From NCBI RefSeq assembly GCF_002188465.1, contig NZ_NINW01000037.1, positions 248,001-312,000 on the forward strand: a stretch of 64,000 nucleotides of DNA, written 5' to 3'. A program made the translations under genes and the position numbers. Numbering within the stretch: position 1 is the stretch's first letter; each line of letters begins with the position of its first letter. Under the pieces are notes generated by a model. The model made no database searches. It saw only the letters and a program-made list of their open reading frames with translations, and was not told the DNA's origin. Source of the stretch: Pigmentiphaga sp. NML080357 (GTDB taxonomy: Bacteria; Pseudomonadota; Gammaproteobacteria; Burkholderiales; Burkholderiaceae_B). Shown piece after piece: positions 38,184 to 47,079 of the stretch.

Positions 38184-39365
38184 ATGAACGCTTCAAAACG
38201 CAAATTCACCGTCCTCGCCGCCGCCATGTTCGCCGCGTCGTGCCTCGCGTCGACGGCCTCCGCACAGGGCTCCGGCAAGGTCAAGGTCGGCCTGATGCTG
38301 CCCTACACCGGCACCTACTCCGCGTTGGGCACCGCGATCGAGAACGGCTTCCGGCTGTACGTGCAGGAGCAGGGAGGCAAGCTGGCCGGGCGTGAAATCG
38401 AATACTTCAAGGTGGACGACGAGTCCGATCCGGCCAAGGCATCGGACAACGCCAACAAACTCGTCAAGCGCGACCAGGTCGACGTGCTGGTCGGCACCGT
38501 GCACTCGGGCGTGGCCATGGCCATGGCCAAGGTCGCCAAGGACAACAAGACGCTCCTGATCATTCCCAACGCCGGCGCCGACGACGTCACGGGCCCGCTG
38601 TGCGCGCCCAACATCTTCCGCTCCTCGTTCAGCAACTGGCAGCCCGCCTACGCCATGGGACTGGTGGCCGCAACCCAGCTCAAGCACAAGACGGCCGTCA
38701 CGCTGAGCTGGAAATACGCCGCCGGCGACGAATCGACCAACGGCTTCAAGGAAGGCTTCGAATCGAAGGGCGGCAAGGTCATCAAGCACCTGAACCTGCC
38801 TTTCCCCAACGTCGAGTTCCAGGCGCTCCTGACTGAGATCGCCGCGCTCAAGCCCGACGCGGTCTACGTCTTCTTCGCCGGCGGCGGCGCGGTCAAGTTC
38901 GTCAAGGACTATGCCGCGGCGGGCCTGAAGGACAAGATCCCGCTGTATGGCGCCGGCTTCCTGACCGACGGCACGCTGGAAGCGCAAGGCGCGGCCGCCG
39001 AGGGCCTGCTGACCACGCTGCACTATGCCGACGGCCTGACGCTGCCCAAGGACAAGGCGTTCCGTACGGACTATGCCAAGGCCTACAAGCTGCAGCCCGA
39101 CGTCTATGCCGTGCAAGGCTACGACGCCGCGCAATTGCTGGACGCCGGCCTGAAGGCGGCGGGCGGCGACATCAGCAAGCGCGACGCCGTCGTCAAGGGC
39201 ATGGAACAGGCCAAGATCGACAGCCCGCGGGGCCCGTTCACGATGTCCAAGGCCCACAACCCGGTCCAGGACATCTACCTGCGCAAGGTCGAGAACAAGA
39301 CCAACCAGGTGGTGAACGTGGCGGTGAAGGCGCTGGCGGACCCGGCTCGGGGCTGCAAAATGTAA
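38184..39365 (+). CDS. Branched-chain-type ABC transporter substrate-binding protein (likely benzoate)
   Basis: Periplasmic binding protein of the Leu/Ile/Val fold, 393 residues, with signal peptide MNASKRKFTVLAAAMFAASC...ASA. Family blocks are VKVGLMLPYTGTYSALGTAIENG near residue 33 (given here as its parts VKVGLMLPYTGTY and ALGTAIENG), HSGVAMAMAKVAKD, and LYGAGFLTDGTLE. The genomic place between bclA and ABC permeases suggests benzoate or a related aromatic acid as ligand. Good ribosome site (AGGAG) before ATG 38184. Repeat copy F follows directly after its stop. Confidence 0.9.
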   Translation: MNASKRKFTVLAAAMFAASCLASTASAQGSGKVKVGLMLPYTGTYSALGTAIENGFRLYVQEQGGKLAGREIEYFKVDDESDPAKASDNANKLVKRDQVDVLVGTVHSGVAMAMAKVAKDNKTLLIIPNAGADDVTGPLCAPNIFRSSFSNWQPAYAMGLVAATQLKHKTAVTLSWKYAAGDESTNGFKEGFESKGGKVIKHLNLPFPNVEFQALLTEIAALKPDAVYVFFAGGGAVKFVKDYAAAGLKDKIPLYGAGFLTDGTLEAQGAAAEGLLTTLHYADGLTLPKDKAFRTDYAKAYKLQPDVYAVQGYDAAQLLDAGLKAAGGDISKRDAVVKGMEQAKIDSPRGPFTMSKAHNPVQDIYLRKVENKTNQVVNVAVKALADPARGCKM

Positions 39366-39366
39366 T

Positions 39367-39443
39367 CCCCCCTACGCGCTTACGCGCGCCCCCCAGGGGG
39401 CGGCACTGGCGGACCGGCGGAGCCGGATCCGCTGTGCCCTGGG
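39367..39443 (-). repeat. Two-hairpin intergenic repeat, copy F
   Basis: Full copy in reverse orientation with GGCAC / GTGCC arms, starting one or two bases after the stop of the binding-protein gene and 140 bp before the first permease. It may trim or protect the mRNA between the highly expressed receptor gene and the permease genes. Confidence 0.85.
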
Positions 39444-39581
39444 GGACTGCCGGGCTGGCGGGGATTCCCCATTGCTGCACGCCTTGGATGGGGTTTCCCT
39501 CACGTTGCGCGGGGGCGTGGGGAAGAGTGGAATGGAGCAACGACGCGTCGGCCGGCGGCGCCGGTCTGACGGGAGCGCGGG

Positions 39582-40451
39582 ATGGATTTGACGACTTTTT
39601 TGATTCAGTGCCTGAACAGCGTGCAGTACGGGCTGCTGCTGTTCCTGATCGCCAGCGGGTTGACGCTGATCTTCGGGATCATGGGCGTCATCAACCTGGC
39701 GCACGGCAGCTTCTACATGATAGGCGCCTACATGGCGTTTACCCTGTCGTCGATGACAGGCAATTTCGTGCTGGCGCTGCTCCTGGGAGTGGTATTGGCG
39801 GTGGCGTTCGGCTATGTGCTGGAGTGGTGTTTTTTCAGTTTCCTGTACGAACGCGAACACCTGCAGCAGGTGCTGATGACCTACGGCCTGATCCTGGTGT
39901 TCGAGGAAATGCGCAGCATCATGGTGGGCGACGACGTGCACGGGGTGCCGGTGCCAGGCTGGCTCTCGGGAGGCATCGCCATCGGCAACGACATGACCTA
40001 TCCCGTCTATCGGCTGTTTATTTCGGGCGTGTGCGTGCTGCTGGCCGTGGCGATGTACGTGGCGCTCAAGAAGACCCGGCTCGGCATGATGGTGCGCGCC
40101 GGGGCGACCAATCGCGAGATGGTGCAGTCTCTGGGCATCAACATCTCGCTGCTGTATCGCATTGTCTTCGCGGTGGGCGTGGCCATCGCGGTGCTGGCGG
40201 GCATGATCGCCGCGCCGGTCTCGTCGGTGTATCCGGGCATGGGAGGATCGGTGCTTATCATCTGTTTCGTCGTCGTGGTCATCGGCGGCATCGGTTCGAT
40301 CAAGGGCGCCCTGGTGGCCTCGCTGCTGATCGGATTCGTCGATACCTTCGGCAAGGTGTTCTGGCAGCAGGCCGCCGGCGCGCTGATCTATGTCCTGATG
40401 GCGGCCATCTTGCTTTGGAAGCCGGAAGGCCTGTTCAAGCAAGGTACCTGA
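39582..40451 (+). CDS. Branched-chain-type ABC transporter permease (LivH-like)
   Basis: Inner-membrane permease of 289 residues with about eight hydrophobic segments. LivH signatures are GLLLFLIASGLTLIFGIMGV, NLAHGSFYMIGAYMAF and the cytoplasmic EAA-like loop MVRAGATNREMVQSLGIN followed by GGIGSIKGALVASLLIGFVDTFG. Start at ATG 39582 after a GGGAG site. With the LivM-like permease it forms the channel for the binding protein at 38184. Repeat copies lie on both sides of the gene. Confidence 0.92.
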   Translation: MDLTTFLIQCLNSVQYGLLLFLIASGLTLIFGIMGVINLAHGSFYMIGAYMAFTLSSMTGNFVLALLLGVVLAVAFGYVLEWCFFSFLYEREHLQQVLMTYGLILVFEEMRSIMVGDDVHGVPVPGWLSGGIAIGNDMTYPVYRLFISGVCVLLAVAMYVALKKTRLGMMVRAGATNREMVQSLGINISLLYRIVFAVGVAIAVLAGMIAAPVSSVYPGMGGSVLIICFVVVVIGGIGSIKGALVASLLIGFVDTFGKVFWQQAAGALIYVLMAAILLWKPEGLFKQGT

Positions 40452-40454
40452 TGT

Positions 40455-40530
40455 CCCCCCTACGCGCTTCGCGCGCCCCCCAGGGGGCGATGCGGGTGGA
40501 CCGGCGGAGCCGGATCCACCGCATCCTGGG
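40455..40530 (-). repeat. Two-hairpin intergenic repeat, copy G
   Basis: Reverse-orientation copy with GATGCGG / CCGCATC-type outer arms, as in copies A and I. Its GC-hairpin has a TTCG loop (CGCGC-TTCG-CGCG), an exceptionally stable tetraloop. It starts three bases past the LivH-like stop. Confidence 0.85.
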
Positions 40531-40610
40531 TCTAGGGCGGGTTTTTTGGATTGTGGCGCTGGTGCTTCGCTGGCAGCCACGGTGTAGCAATTTAAGAAAG
40601 TCTCACTAGA

Positions 40611-40748
40611 CCCAGGGCGCCGCGGATCCGGCTTTGCCGGTCCGCCAGCGCCGCCCCCTTGAGGAGGGCGCGCCAAGCGTGGAGGGGGTGGGCCCTCCCT
40701 CCAGCGCCGCCCCCTTGAGGGGGACGCGCGAAGCGCGGAGGGGGTGGG
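40611..40748 (+). repeat. Two-hairpin intergenic repeat, copy H plus duplicated second module
   Basis: A divergent copy whose outer arms are GGCGCCGCGG / CCGCCAGCGCC, a third arm type that still pairs. The CCCCCT-GGGGGG module is altered to CCCCCTTGAGG, and the second module is repeated at 40701-40748 with the loop CGAA (CGCG-CGAA-GCGCG). Confidence 0.8.
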
Positions 40749-40772
40749 CTTCGCACAACATTGGAATACGGA

Positions 40773-41819
40773 ATGAAAGCTTCTTCCCTTATTGCCTGGA
40801 TTGTGGCGCTGGCGGTACTGGCCTTGCTGCCGGTGCTGCCTGAGCCGATCGGCACGCCGTTCCACGTCGAGCTCGGCACCAAGGTGCTGATCATGGCGAT
40901 CTTCGCCGTCAGCCTGCAATTGCTGGTGGGCTACACCGGCCTGGTCAGCCTGGGTCATGCCGCCTACTTCGGCGCGGCCGCCTATGCCGTCGCCATGCTG
41001 ACGCCGCGCTACGAAGCGGGCAACGGCTGGCTGCTGCTCCTGGCGGCGATAGGCTGCGCGGCGCTGCTGGCGCTGTTGATCGGCTTCCTGGTCATGCGCA
41101 CGCGCGGCATCTACTTCATCATGGTCACGCTGGCCTTCGGGCAGCTGGTGTACTTCGTATTCCACGACGTGGAGGCTTTCGGCGGCAGCGACGGCACCTA
41201 CATCTACAACAAGCCGGCGTTCGCGGTGGCCGGCCGCGGTCTGGTCGACCTCGACCAATCCTCGCAGTTCTACTGGTTCACGCTGGCGGGGCTGGTGCTG
41301 ACATTGGCCGTCCTGGGGCTGGTGCTCCGCTCTCGGCTGGGGCACGCGCTCGTGGGCATCAAGCACAATGAGCCGCGCATGCGGGCCGCGGGCTACAACA
41401 CTTTCGCCTATAAACTGGCGAGCTTCGTCATCGGAGGCGCGCTGGCCGGGCTCGCCGGCTTCCTCTATGCCACCCAGCACGGCTACGTCAACCCTGAGCT
41501 CGTGTCCTGGCACCAGTCGGGCAACGCGCTCCTGATGATCATCCTGGGCGGGCTCGGCAGCCTGGCGGGCGCGGTCGTGGGCGCCTTTGCGTTCGTGTTG
41601 CTGGCCGAATGGTTCCAGGATCTGACCAAGCACTGGCAGTTGCTGATGGGCGGATTCATCATCCTGGCCGTCGCCTGGATGCCGCAGGGCCTGGCCGGCG
41701 GTTTCGCACGCCTGCGCATGCCGCATCGCGGCCGCCCGCGGCCGCTGGCGACGCCCGCTACGGCCGCCCCGGCCGATACCTCTCCCAACCCTTCCCCGGC
41801 CACGGAACAGACGACATGA
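40773..41819 (+). CDS. Branched-chain-type ABC transporter permease (LivM-like)
   Basis: Second permease, about 348 residues. The ATG at 40773 (MKASSLIAWIVALAVLALL) is chosen; a TTG at 40761 in frame adds four residues. LivM blocks are AIFAVSLQLLVGYTGLVSLGHA, here seen as LLVGYTGLVSLGHAAYFGAA, then GIYFIMVTLAFGQ and the loop VGIKHNEPRMRAAGYN, with GGLGSLAGAVVGAFAFVLL. The Pro/Ala-rich C-terminal tail after residue 310 is extra. Its stop overlaps the LivG-like start as ATGA. Confidence 0.92.
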   Translation: MKASSLIAWIVALAVLALLPVLPEPIGTPFHVELGTKVLIMAIFAVSLQLLVGYTGLVSLGHAAYFGAAAYAVAMLTPRYEAGNGWLLLLAAIGCAALLALLIGFLVMRTRGIYFIMVTLAFGQLVYFVFHDVEAFGGSDGTYIYNKPAFAVAGRGLVDLDQSSQFYWFTLAGLVLTLAVLGLVLRSRLGHALVGIKHNEPRMRAAGYNTFAYKLASFVIGGALAGLAGFLYATQHGYVNPELVSWHQSGNALLMIILGGLGSLAGAVVGAFAFVLLAEWFQDLTKHWQLLMGGFIILAVAWMPQGLAGGFARLRMPHRGRPRPLATPATAAPADTSPNPSPATEQTT

Positions 41820-42562
41820 CGGCAGTGCTCCAAGCCCAGGGCCTGAGCCGCCACTTCGGCGCGCTCAAGGCCATCGACAACGTATCGCTGTCGCTCGCCC
41901 CCGACCGCATCCATGCCGTGATCGGCACCAACGGCGCGGGCAAGTCGACCCTCATCCACCTGCTGTCCGGCGAGCTGCCGCCCACGGCCGGCCAAGTCCG
42001 CCTGCACGGCCGCGACATCACCGCCTGGTCGCAGCCCCGCCGCGCCCAGGCCGGCATAGGACGCAGCTACCAGCGCAACACGATCTTCCTGCCGCTGACG
42101 GTGCGCGAGAACTGCCGGCTGGCCGCGCAGGCGCGGACACAGCGCCCCTGGCAATTCTGGCAGTCGGCGCAGGACTGCCGCGCCAGTTGCGAACGCGCCG
42201 ACGAGGTGATGGAGCGGGCCGGGCTGACCGCGGTGGCGGGCAAGACCGCCGCCAGCCTGTCGCACGGCCAGAAGCGGCAGCTGGAGGTGGCGATGTGCCT
42301 GGCCACCTCGCCCACGGTACTGCTGCTGGACGAACCGCTGGCCGGCATGGGAGCGGAGGAATCCGAACGCATGCTGGAATTGCTGCGGCGGCTGCGGCAA
42401 GGCCACGCCATCCTGCTGGTCGAGCACGACATGGACGCGGTGTTCGCGGTGGCGGACGACATCACCGTGATGGTCAACGGCAGCCCTATCGCCAGCGGAC
42501 TGCCGGCGGAGGTGCGCAGCAACCCGGACGTCCAGGAAGCCTACCTGGGCTCGGCCCACTGA
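41816..42562 (+). CDS. Branched-chain-type ABC transporter ATPase (LivG-like)
   Basis: ABC ATPase of 248 residues from the ATG at 41816, which overlaps the LivM-like stop. Walker A is GTNGAGKST, the signature is LSHGQKRQLEVAM (a normal LivG variant of LSGGQ), Walker B is VLLLDEPLAGMG and the switch histidine is in LVEHDMDAV. A longer reading from 41609 would overlap the permease and is not used. Powers the likely benzoate importer with the LivF-like protein. Confidence 0.93.
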   Translation: MTAVLQAQGLSRHFGALKAIDNVSLSLAPDRIHAVIGTNGAGKSTLIHLLSGELPPTAGQVRLHGRDITAWSQPRRAQAGIGRSYQRNTIFLPLTVRENCRLAAQARTQRPWQFWQSAQDCRASCERADEVMERAGLTAVAGKTAASLSHGQKRQLEVAMCLATSPTVLLLDEPLAGMGAEESERMLELLRRLRQGHAILLVEHDMDAVFAVADDITVMVNGSPIASGLPAEVRSNPDVQEAYLGSAH

Positions 42563-42590
42563 CCCCTTCGCCCGGAGAAAAGGAATACAG

Positions 42591-43301
42591 ATGGAAGCGC
42601 TCATCGACGCCAGCCAGGTCCATGCCTGGTATGGCAGCAGCCACATCCTGCACGGTGTGGATTTCCGCCTGGGCCGCGGGGAGACCGTCGGCCTCCTGGG
42701 CCGCAACGGCATGGGGAAATCCACGCTGATCCGCACCCTGCTCGGCCACGTCAAGCAACGCGACGGACGCATCTCGATAGGCGGCCGCGACCTGTCGCGC
42801 GGCAAGCCCTACGAGGCGGCCAAGGCCGGCGTCGCCTACGTGCCCGAGGGCCGGGGCATCTTCCCCAACCTGACCGTGAAGGAAAACCTCGTCATGGCGG
42901 CGCGCCGCGGCGTCGACGGCCAGGCGGACTGGACGCTGGACCGGGTTCTCGCCACTTTCCCCAGGCTGACCGAGCGCCTGGGCAACCTGGGCTGGCAGCT
43001 CTCGGGCGGCGAACAGCAGATGCTGTCCATCGGCCGCGCGCTGATGACCAACCCGAGCGCCATCATCCTGGACGAGGCAACCGAAGGGCTGGCCCCGCTG
43101 ATCGTGGCCGAGATCTGGCGGGTGATCGGCGACATCCGGCGCAGCGGCCTCGCGACCCTGGTGGTAGACCGCAACTACCGGATGGTCATGGCCAACTCCG
43201 ACCGGCTGGTGGTGATGGAGAAAGGCCGCATGGTGCTGGAGGGCCGGGCCGAGCACCTGCGGCACGAGCCGGAAGCGCTCAGCCGCTACCTGGGGGTGTA
43301 G
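42591..43301 (+). CDS. Branched-chain-type ABC transporter ATPase (LivF-like)
   Basis: ABC ATPase of 236 residues: Walker A GRNGMGKST, Q-loop region VAYVPEGRGIFPNLTVKENL, signature LSGGEQQML, Walker B AIILDEATEGLAP. In the switch region it reads TLVVDRNYRMVM, where most LivF proteins have VEQN; Asp and Arg replace Glu and Gln, within what this subgroup shows. Last gene of the operon; converges on pncB with 9 bp between stops. Confidence 0.93.
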   Translation: MEALIDASQVHAWYGSSHILHGVDFRLGRGETVGLLGRNGMGKSTLIRTLLGHVKQRDGRISIGGRDLSRGKPYEAAKAGVAYVPEGRGIFPNLTVKENLVMAARRGVDGQADWTLDRVLATFPRLTERLGNLGWQLSGGEQQMLSIGRALMTNPSAIILDEATEGLAPLIVAEIWRVIGDIRRSGLATLVVDRNYRMVMANSDRLVVMEKGRMVLEGRAEHLRHEPEALSRYLGV

Positions 43302-43310
43302 GCCCCCCGC

Positions 43311-44507
43311 TCAGTCGTCCCCGCCGTCCGTCTGTTCCGGCGGGATCTCGAACACCTGCCGCAGATACGCCAGGTACGCCTTGTCTTCGCACATGGTCTT
43401 CTCGGGCGTGTCGGACACCTTGGCCACCGGCTGGCCGTTGCACTTGACCATCTTCATGACCACCTGCAGCGGCTGGTAGCTCAGGTCGTTGGTCAGGTTC
43501 GTGCCGATGCCGAAGGCCGTGGTGCAGCGGCCCGCGAAATGCTTGGCCAGCTTGATGGCCAGCGGGAAGGTCAGGCCGTCGGAGAACACCAGCGTCTTGG
43601 CGCGCGGATCGACCCGGTTCTGCTTGTAGTGTTCGATCAGGCGCTCGCCCCAGCTGAAGGGATCGCCCGAATCGTGGCGTGCGCCGTCGAACAGCTTGCA
43701 GAAGTACATGTCGAAGTCGCGCAGGAAGGCGCTCATGCCGTACACGTCGGACAGCGCGATGCCCAGGTCGCCGCGGTATTCGCGCGCCCAGACCTCGAAA
43801 CCGTAGATCTGCGAATCGCGCAGGCGCGGGCCCAGCCCCTGGCAGGCTTGCAGGTATTCGTGCGCCATGGTGCCCAGCGGCGTGAGGCCGTGCTTCATGG
43901 CGAAGTACACGTTGCTGGTGCCGGCGAAATTCTCCCGCATCTGGTCCTTGAGCGTGATGACCACTTCCTCGTGCCAGGCCTTGGAGAAACGCCGGCGGGT
44001 GCCGTAGTCGGCGATGTGGAAATCGCGCAGCGCCGGGTCGCCGCGCACCATCTCCACCTTGCTCATCAGGCGCTGCCGCCCTTCGGCATAGGCTGGCACC
44101 AGGTGGTTGTTGCGGAAATAGACCTCGTTGATGATGGCGAGCACCGGGATCTCGAACAGGATCGTGTGCAGCCAGGGCCCCTGGACGATGATGTCGAGTT
44201 CCCCCGGCGATGCCGACTTGGCGACCGAGATGCAGCGCTTGGGCAGGTGGAACAGCCCGAGGAAGTCGACGAAGTCGCTCTTGATGAAGCGCAGGCTCCC
44301 GAGGTAGGCCAGCTCTTCCTCGGTGAAGCGCAGTTCGCACAGGGCTTCGATTTCTTCGCGGATCTCGTCCACATAGGGATGCAAGTCGATTCCCGGCGTG
44401 CGGCACTTGTACTTGTATTCGACCTGCGCGGCGGGAAAGTGATGCAGGACGACCTGCATCATGGTGAACTTGTAGAGGTCGGTATCCAGCAAAGACGTGA
44501 TGATCAT
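43311..44507 (-). CDS. pncB: Nicotinate phosphoribosyltransferase
   Basis: NAD salvage enzyme that joins nicotinate and PRPP to nicotinate mononucleotide with ATP, 398 residues. The start [25 protein letters not shown] is the family N-terminus, seen as [15 protein letters not shown]. Other blocks are [56 protein letters not shown] (in parts) and [11 protein letters not shown]. The ATG at 44507 overlaps the panB stop as ATGA, giving a two-gene cofactor operon for NAD and CoA supply next to the CoA-heavy box pathway. Confidence 0.96.
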   Translation of the reverse strand: MIITSLLDTDLYKFTMMQVVLHHFPAAQVEYKYKCRTPGIDLHPYVDEIREEIEALCELRFTEEELAYLGSLRFIKSDFVDFLGLFHLPKRCISVAKSASPGELDIIVQGPWLHTILFEIPVLAIINEVYFRNNHLVPAYAEGRQRLMSKVEMVRGDPALRDFHIADYGTRRRFSKAWHEEVVITLKDQMRENFAGTSNVYFAMKHGLTPLGTMAHEYLQACQGLGPRLRDSQIYGFEVWAREYRGDLGIALSDVYGMSAFLRDFDMYFCKLFDGARHDSGDPFSWGERLIEHYKQNRVDPRAKTLVFSDGLTFPLAIKLAKHFAGRCTTAFGIGTNLTNDLSYQPLQVVMKMVKCNGQPVAKVSDTPEKTMCEDKAYLAYLRQVFEIPPEQTDGGDD

Positions 44508-45361
44508 GACTGCGGGCCGCTCTGGTTGCCATAGGGAGTGCCGATGTTGCCGCCCGCCATGCCGTAGACGTGTTCGGCGCCGGGAAACGCGCCGGTCTCG
44601 ACTTCCTGGACGTAGCGGCGGAAAGCCTGCAGCACGGCGTCTCCGCCCGCCGGCGCCCCGACCATGTAGTTCTTGACGAACTTGGCGGGCGTGGCGGTCA
44701 GGCCCAGCATATCGTGCATGACCAGCACCTGCCCGGAACAGGCCACCGAGGCGCCGATGCCTATGGTGATGAGCCCCACCGCCTCGCATGCCTGGCGCGC
44801 CACGGGATCGGGCACGGCCTCGATCACCATCATCGCGGCGCCGGCCGCCTCGACCGCCTTGGCGTCGGCCACGATGCGCCGGGCTTCGGCGTCCTCCTTG
44901 CCCTGCACGCGATAGCCGCCCAGCGCGTGCACGTGGGAAGGCAGCAGGCCGATGTGGCCGCACACCGGGATGCCGCTGCGCACCAGCAGCTCGATGGTGG
45001 GCGCGAGCTCGGCGCCGCCTTCGATCTTGACCATCTGCGCGCCCGCCTGCATCAGCGTCACCGCGTTGCGCAGCGCCTGCTGCGGGCTTTCCTGATAGGT
45101 GCCGAAGGGCATGTCGGCGAGCAGGAACGGCCGCCGGGTGCCCCGGGCCACGCACGAGACGTGGTAGGCGATATCCTGCAATTGCACCGGCAGCGTGGAG
45201 TCCCTCCCTTGCACGAGCATGCCCAGCGTGTCGCCGACCAGGATGCAATCGACCTCTGCGTCCTCCATGACCTTGGCGAAACCGGCGTCGTAACACGTCA
45301 GCATGGAAATCTTGCGGCCCGCGGCAAGCTTCTTGCGCAGGGCGTTCAGGGTGGATCGCAT
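44504..45361 (-). CDS. panB: 3-methyl-2-oxobutanoate hydroxymethyltransferase
   Basis: First committed enzyme of pantothenate synthesis, transferring a one-carbon unit from methylene-tetrahydrofolate to ketoisovalerate. About 285 residues from the ATG at 45361 ([22 protein letters not shown] in parts). TIM-barrel blocks are [38 protein letters not shown] and [13 protein letters not shown], with the catalytic [13 protein letters not shown]. Followed by pncB with ATGA overlap rather than by panC, so the pantothenate genes are split in this genome. Confidence 0.96.
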   Translation of the reverse strand: MRSTLNALRKKLAAGRKISMLTCYDAGFAKVMEDAEVDCILVGDTLGMLVQGRDSTLPVQLQDIAYHVSCVARGTRRPFLLADMPFGTYQESPQQALRNAVTLMQAGAQMVKIEGGAELAPTIELLVRSGIPVCGHIGLLPSHVHALGGYRVQGKEDAEARRIVADAKAVEAAGAAMMVIEAVPDPVARQACEAVGLITIGIGASVACSGQVLVMHDMLGLTATPAKFVKNYMVGAPAGGDAVLQAFRRYVQEVETGAFPGAEHVYGMAGGNIGTPYGNQSGPQS

Positions 45362-45577
45362 CGTACGGTCTCCAGTGATGCCTGTTGTGCGTAACCAGGG
45401 AAAATAGCACAAGAGGGGATTTACCCGCGGCCAAGGCCACCCTGCCGGAATGGATAAGCCCGGGCGGCGCCGGCCCCCGCCCATGGCTCCCTTAGGGGTA
45501 TGCCGGCCGGATTTCGCCAGTCCGGTAAAATGATGGGCTGACCTGAACTTTTATTCCAGCCCGTTCTGGAGCCGCAT

Positions 45578-45901
45578 ATGACTCACGTCGTCACCGAGAA
45601 CTGCATCAAGTGCAAATACACCGATTGCGTTGACGTCTGCCCGGTGGACTGCTTTCGCGAAGGCCCCAACTTCCTGGTGATCGACCCGGACGAGTGCATC
45701 GACTGCGCCGTCTGTATCCCTGAATGCCCGGCCAACGCCATCCTGGCCGAGGAAGACGTACCAGCCGAGCAGGTGCACTTCATCCAGCTCAACGCCGAAC
45801 TTTCGCAAAACTGGCCCAGCATCACGCGTACCAAGCCCCCCCTGCCCGACGCCGACGAGTGGAAGGACAAGGAAGGCAAGCTGGAACTCCTAGAGAGGTA
45901 G
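45578..45901 (+). CDS. fdxA: 7Fe-8S ferredoxin FdxA
   Basis: A 107-residue ferredoxin of the FdxA type, holding a [3Fe-4S] and a [4Fe-4S] cluster. Cysteines are in [20 protein letters not shown] and [18 protein letters not shown], the C-terminal extension has the family block [17 protein letters not shown]. It is followed, across the inverted repeat pair I/J, by the ferredoxin-NADP reductase gene, its likely electron partner. Confidence 0.95.
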   Translation: MTHVVTENCIKCKYTDCVDVCPVDCFREGPNFLVIDPDECIDCAVCIPECPANAILAEEDVPAEQVHFIQLNAELSQNWPSITRTKPPLPDADEWKDKEGKLELLER

Positions 45902-45902
45902 A

Positions 45903-45981
45903 CCCCCCCCTACGCGCTGACGCGCGCCCCCCAGGGGGCGATGCGGGTGGACCGGCAGAGCCGGATCCACCGCATCCTGGG
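45903..45981 (-). repeat. Two-hairpin intergenic repeat, copy I
   Basis: Reverse-orientation copy with GATGCGG-type arms, starting right after the fdxA stop. It forms an inverted pair with copy J. Confidence 0.85.
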
Positions 45982-46074
45982 GTACTACCAGGCTGACAAC
46001 GTACGGCGTCTTTTCGCCACATCGGTAGAAAGCCGAGGAAAAAACGCCGCCCTTGATCAGCCTGGTAGTACCCC
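45979..46074. repeat. 18-bp inverted repeat joining copies I and J
   Basis: GGGGTACTACCAGGCTGA at 45979-45996 is the exact complement of 46057-46074. Between them CGGCGT..TTTTC and GGAAAAAACGCCG also pair partly. With copies I and J outside, almost the entire 245-bp fdxA-fpr gap could fold into one long hairpin. Confidence 0.85.
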
Positions 46075-46148
46075 AGGGCACAGCGGATCCGGCTTTGCCG
46101 GTCCGCCAGTGCCGCCCCCTGGGGGGCGCGCGTCAGCGCGTAGGGGGG
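46071..46148 (+). repeat. Two-hairpin intergenic repeat, copy J
   Basis: Forward copy with GGCACAGCGG / CCGCCAGTGCC arms and a CTTTG centre, ending 10 bp before the fpr ATG. The GGGGGGAG at its end may double as the fpr ribosome site. Confidence 0.85.
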
Positions 46149-46158
46149 AGCCACATTC

Positions 46159-46968
46159 ATGACCGCTGAAAAATACACCGTCGAAACAGTTACCTGGGTC
46201 AAGACCTGGGTGCCGCACAAGCTGTTCTCGTTCCGTACGACGCGCTCGCCGGGCTTTCGTTTCGTGCCGGGGCAGTTCGCGCGGCTGGGGATCGAGCGGC
46301 CGGATCCCGCGGCCGAGGATGGCTCCGGGCGGCGCATCGTGTGGCGGGCGTATTCGATCGTGTCGGCACCGTACGATGACTTCCTGGAGTTCTTTTCCAT
46401 CGTCGTGCCGGAAGGCGAGTTCACCAGCGCGCTGGAGCATTTGCGCGAGGGCGACAAGATCTACGTGGACAAGACCAATTTCGGCTTTCTGACCACGGCC
46501 GCATTCCCGGCGGGCAAGGACTTGTGGATGCTGGCCTCGGGCACGGGACTGGCCCCGTTCGTCTCCGTCCTGCAGGACCTGGAGGTCTGGGAAACGTATG
46601 ACCATCTCATCGTCGTCCACAGCGTACGCACCGCCGAAGAGCTGGTCTACCGGGACACCATCGAGGGACTGCGCGACCACGAGGTATTCGGCGAATTCTG
46701 CCGCGAGCAGCCGGGCAAGCTGATCTACCTGCCCTCGATCACCCGTGAAAAGGTGGAAGGCGCGATGAACGGCCGCATCACGACGCTGATCGCCAGCGGC
46801 GAACTGGAGCGACGGGCGGGGGTCACGCTGGACCCCGCGCGGTCGCGCGTCATGCTGTGCGGAAACCCCGAGATGGTATCCGACCTGCGCAAGCTGCTGG
46901 CCGAACGCGGTTTCGGCACGTCGCGCCGCGGCAAGCCAGGCAATCTGGCGGTCGAAAATTACTGGTAA
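46159..46968 (+). CDS. fpr: Ferredoxin-NADP reductase
   Basis: FAD enzyme of 269 residues exchanging electrons between NADPH and ferredoxin or flavodoxin. FAD motif WRAYSIVSAPYDDFLEFFSI, seen as RAYSIVSAP, NADP-binding ASGTGLAPFVSVLQ, and CGNPEMVSDLRKLL plus the C-terminal GNLAVENYW typical of bacterial Fpr. Likely partner is FdxA, the preceding gene. Often induced by oxidative stress in other bacteria; no such site was seen here because the upstream region is occupied by the repeat pair. Confidence 0.95.
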   Translation: MTAEKYTVETVTWVKTWVPHKLFSFRTTRSPGFRFVPGQFARLGIERPDPAAEDGSGRRIVWRAYSIVSAPYDDFLEFFSIVVPEGEFTSALEHLREGDKIYVDKTNFGFLTTAAFPAGKDLWMLASGTGLAPFVSVLQDLEVWETYDHLIVVHSVRTAEELVYRDTIEGLRDHEVFGEFCREQPGKLIYLPSITREKVEGAMNGRITTLIASGELERRAGVTLDPARSRVMLCGNPEMVSDLRKLLAERGFGTSRRGKPGNLAVENYW

Positions 46969-47079
46969 ACGGATACTAGTTTCCTGCCCTCTCCACGGTG
47001 TTGCCGAAAGGAGATTGTGCATTGCAATATAATCGGTCCAGCGGCAATAATCGATTGCCCCCTGTGGTCTGGAGCAGAG

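Larger units (their letters stand above)
40452..40772. other. Repeat-filled gap between the two permease genes
   Basis: A 321-bp gap inside the importer operon made almost wholly of repeat copies: G (reverse, 40455-40530), H (forward, 40611-40688) and an extra second module, H2 (40701-40748). No ORF is convincing here. It is unusually long for a spacer between two subunits of one ABC transporter. Confidence 0.8.

Noticed and set aside
41609-41815. Upstream extension of the LivG-like ATPase into the permease gene
   Set aside because: The ATG at 41816 overlaps the permease stop as ATGA and begins the normal ABC ATPase N-terminus; the extension has no family sequence.
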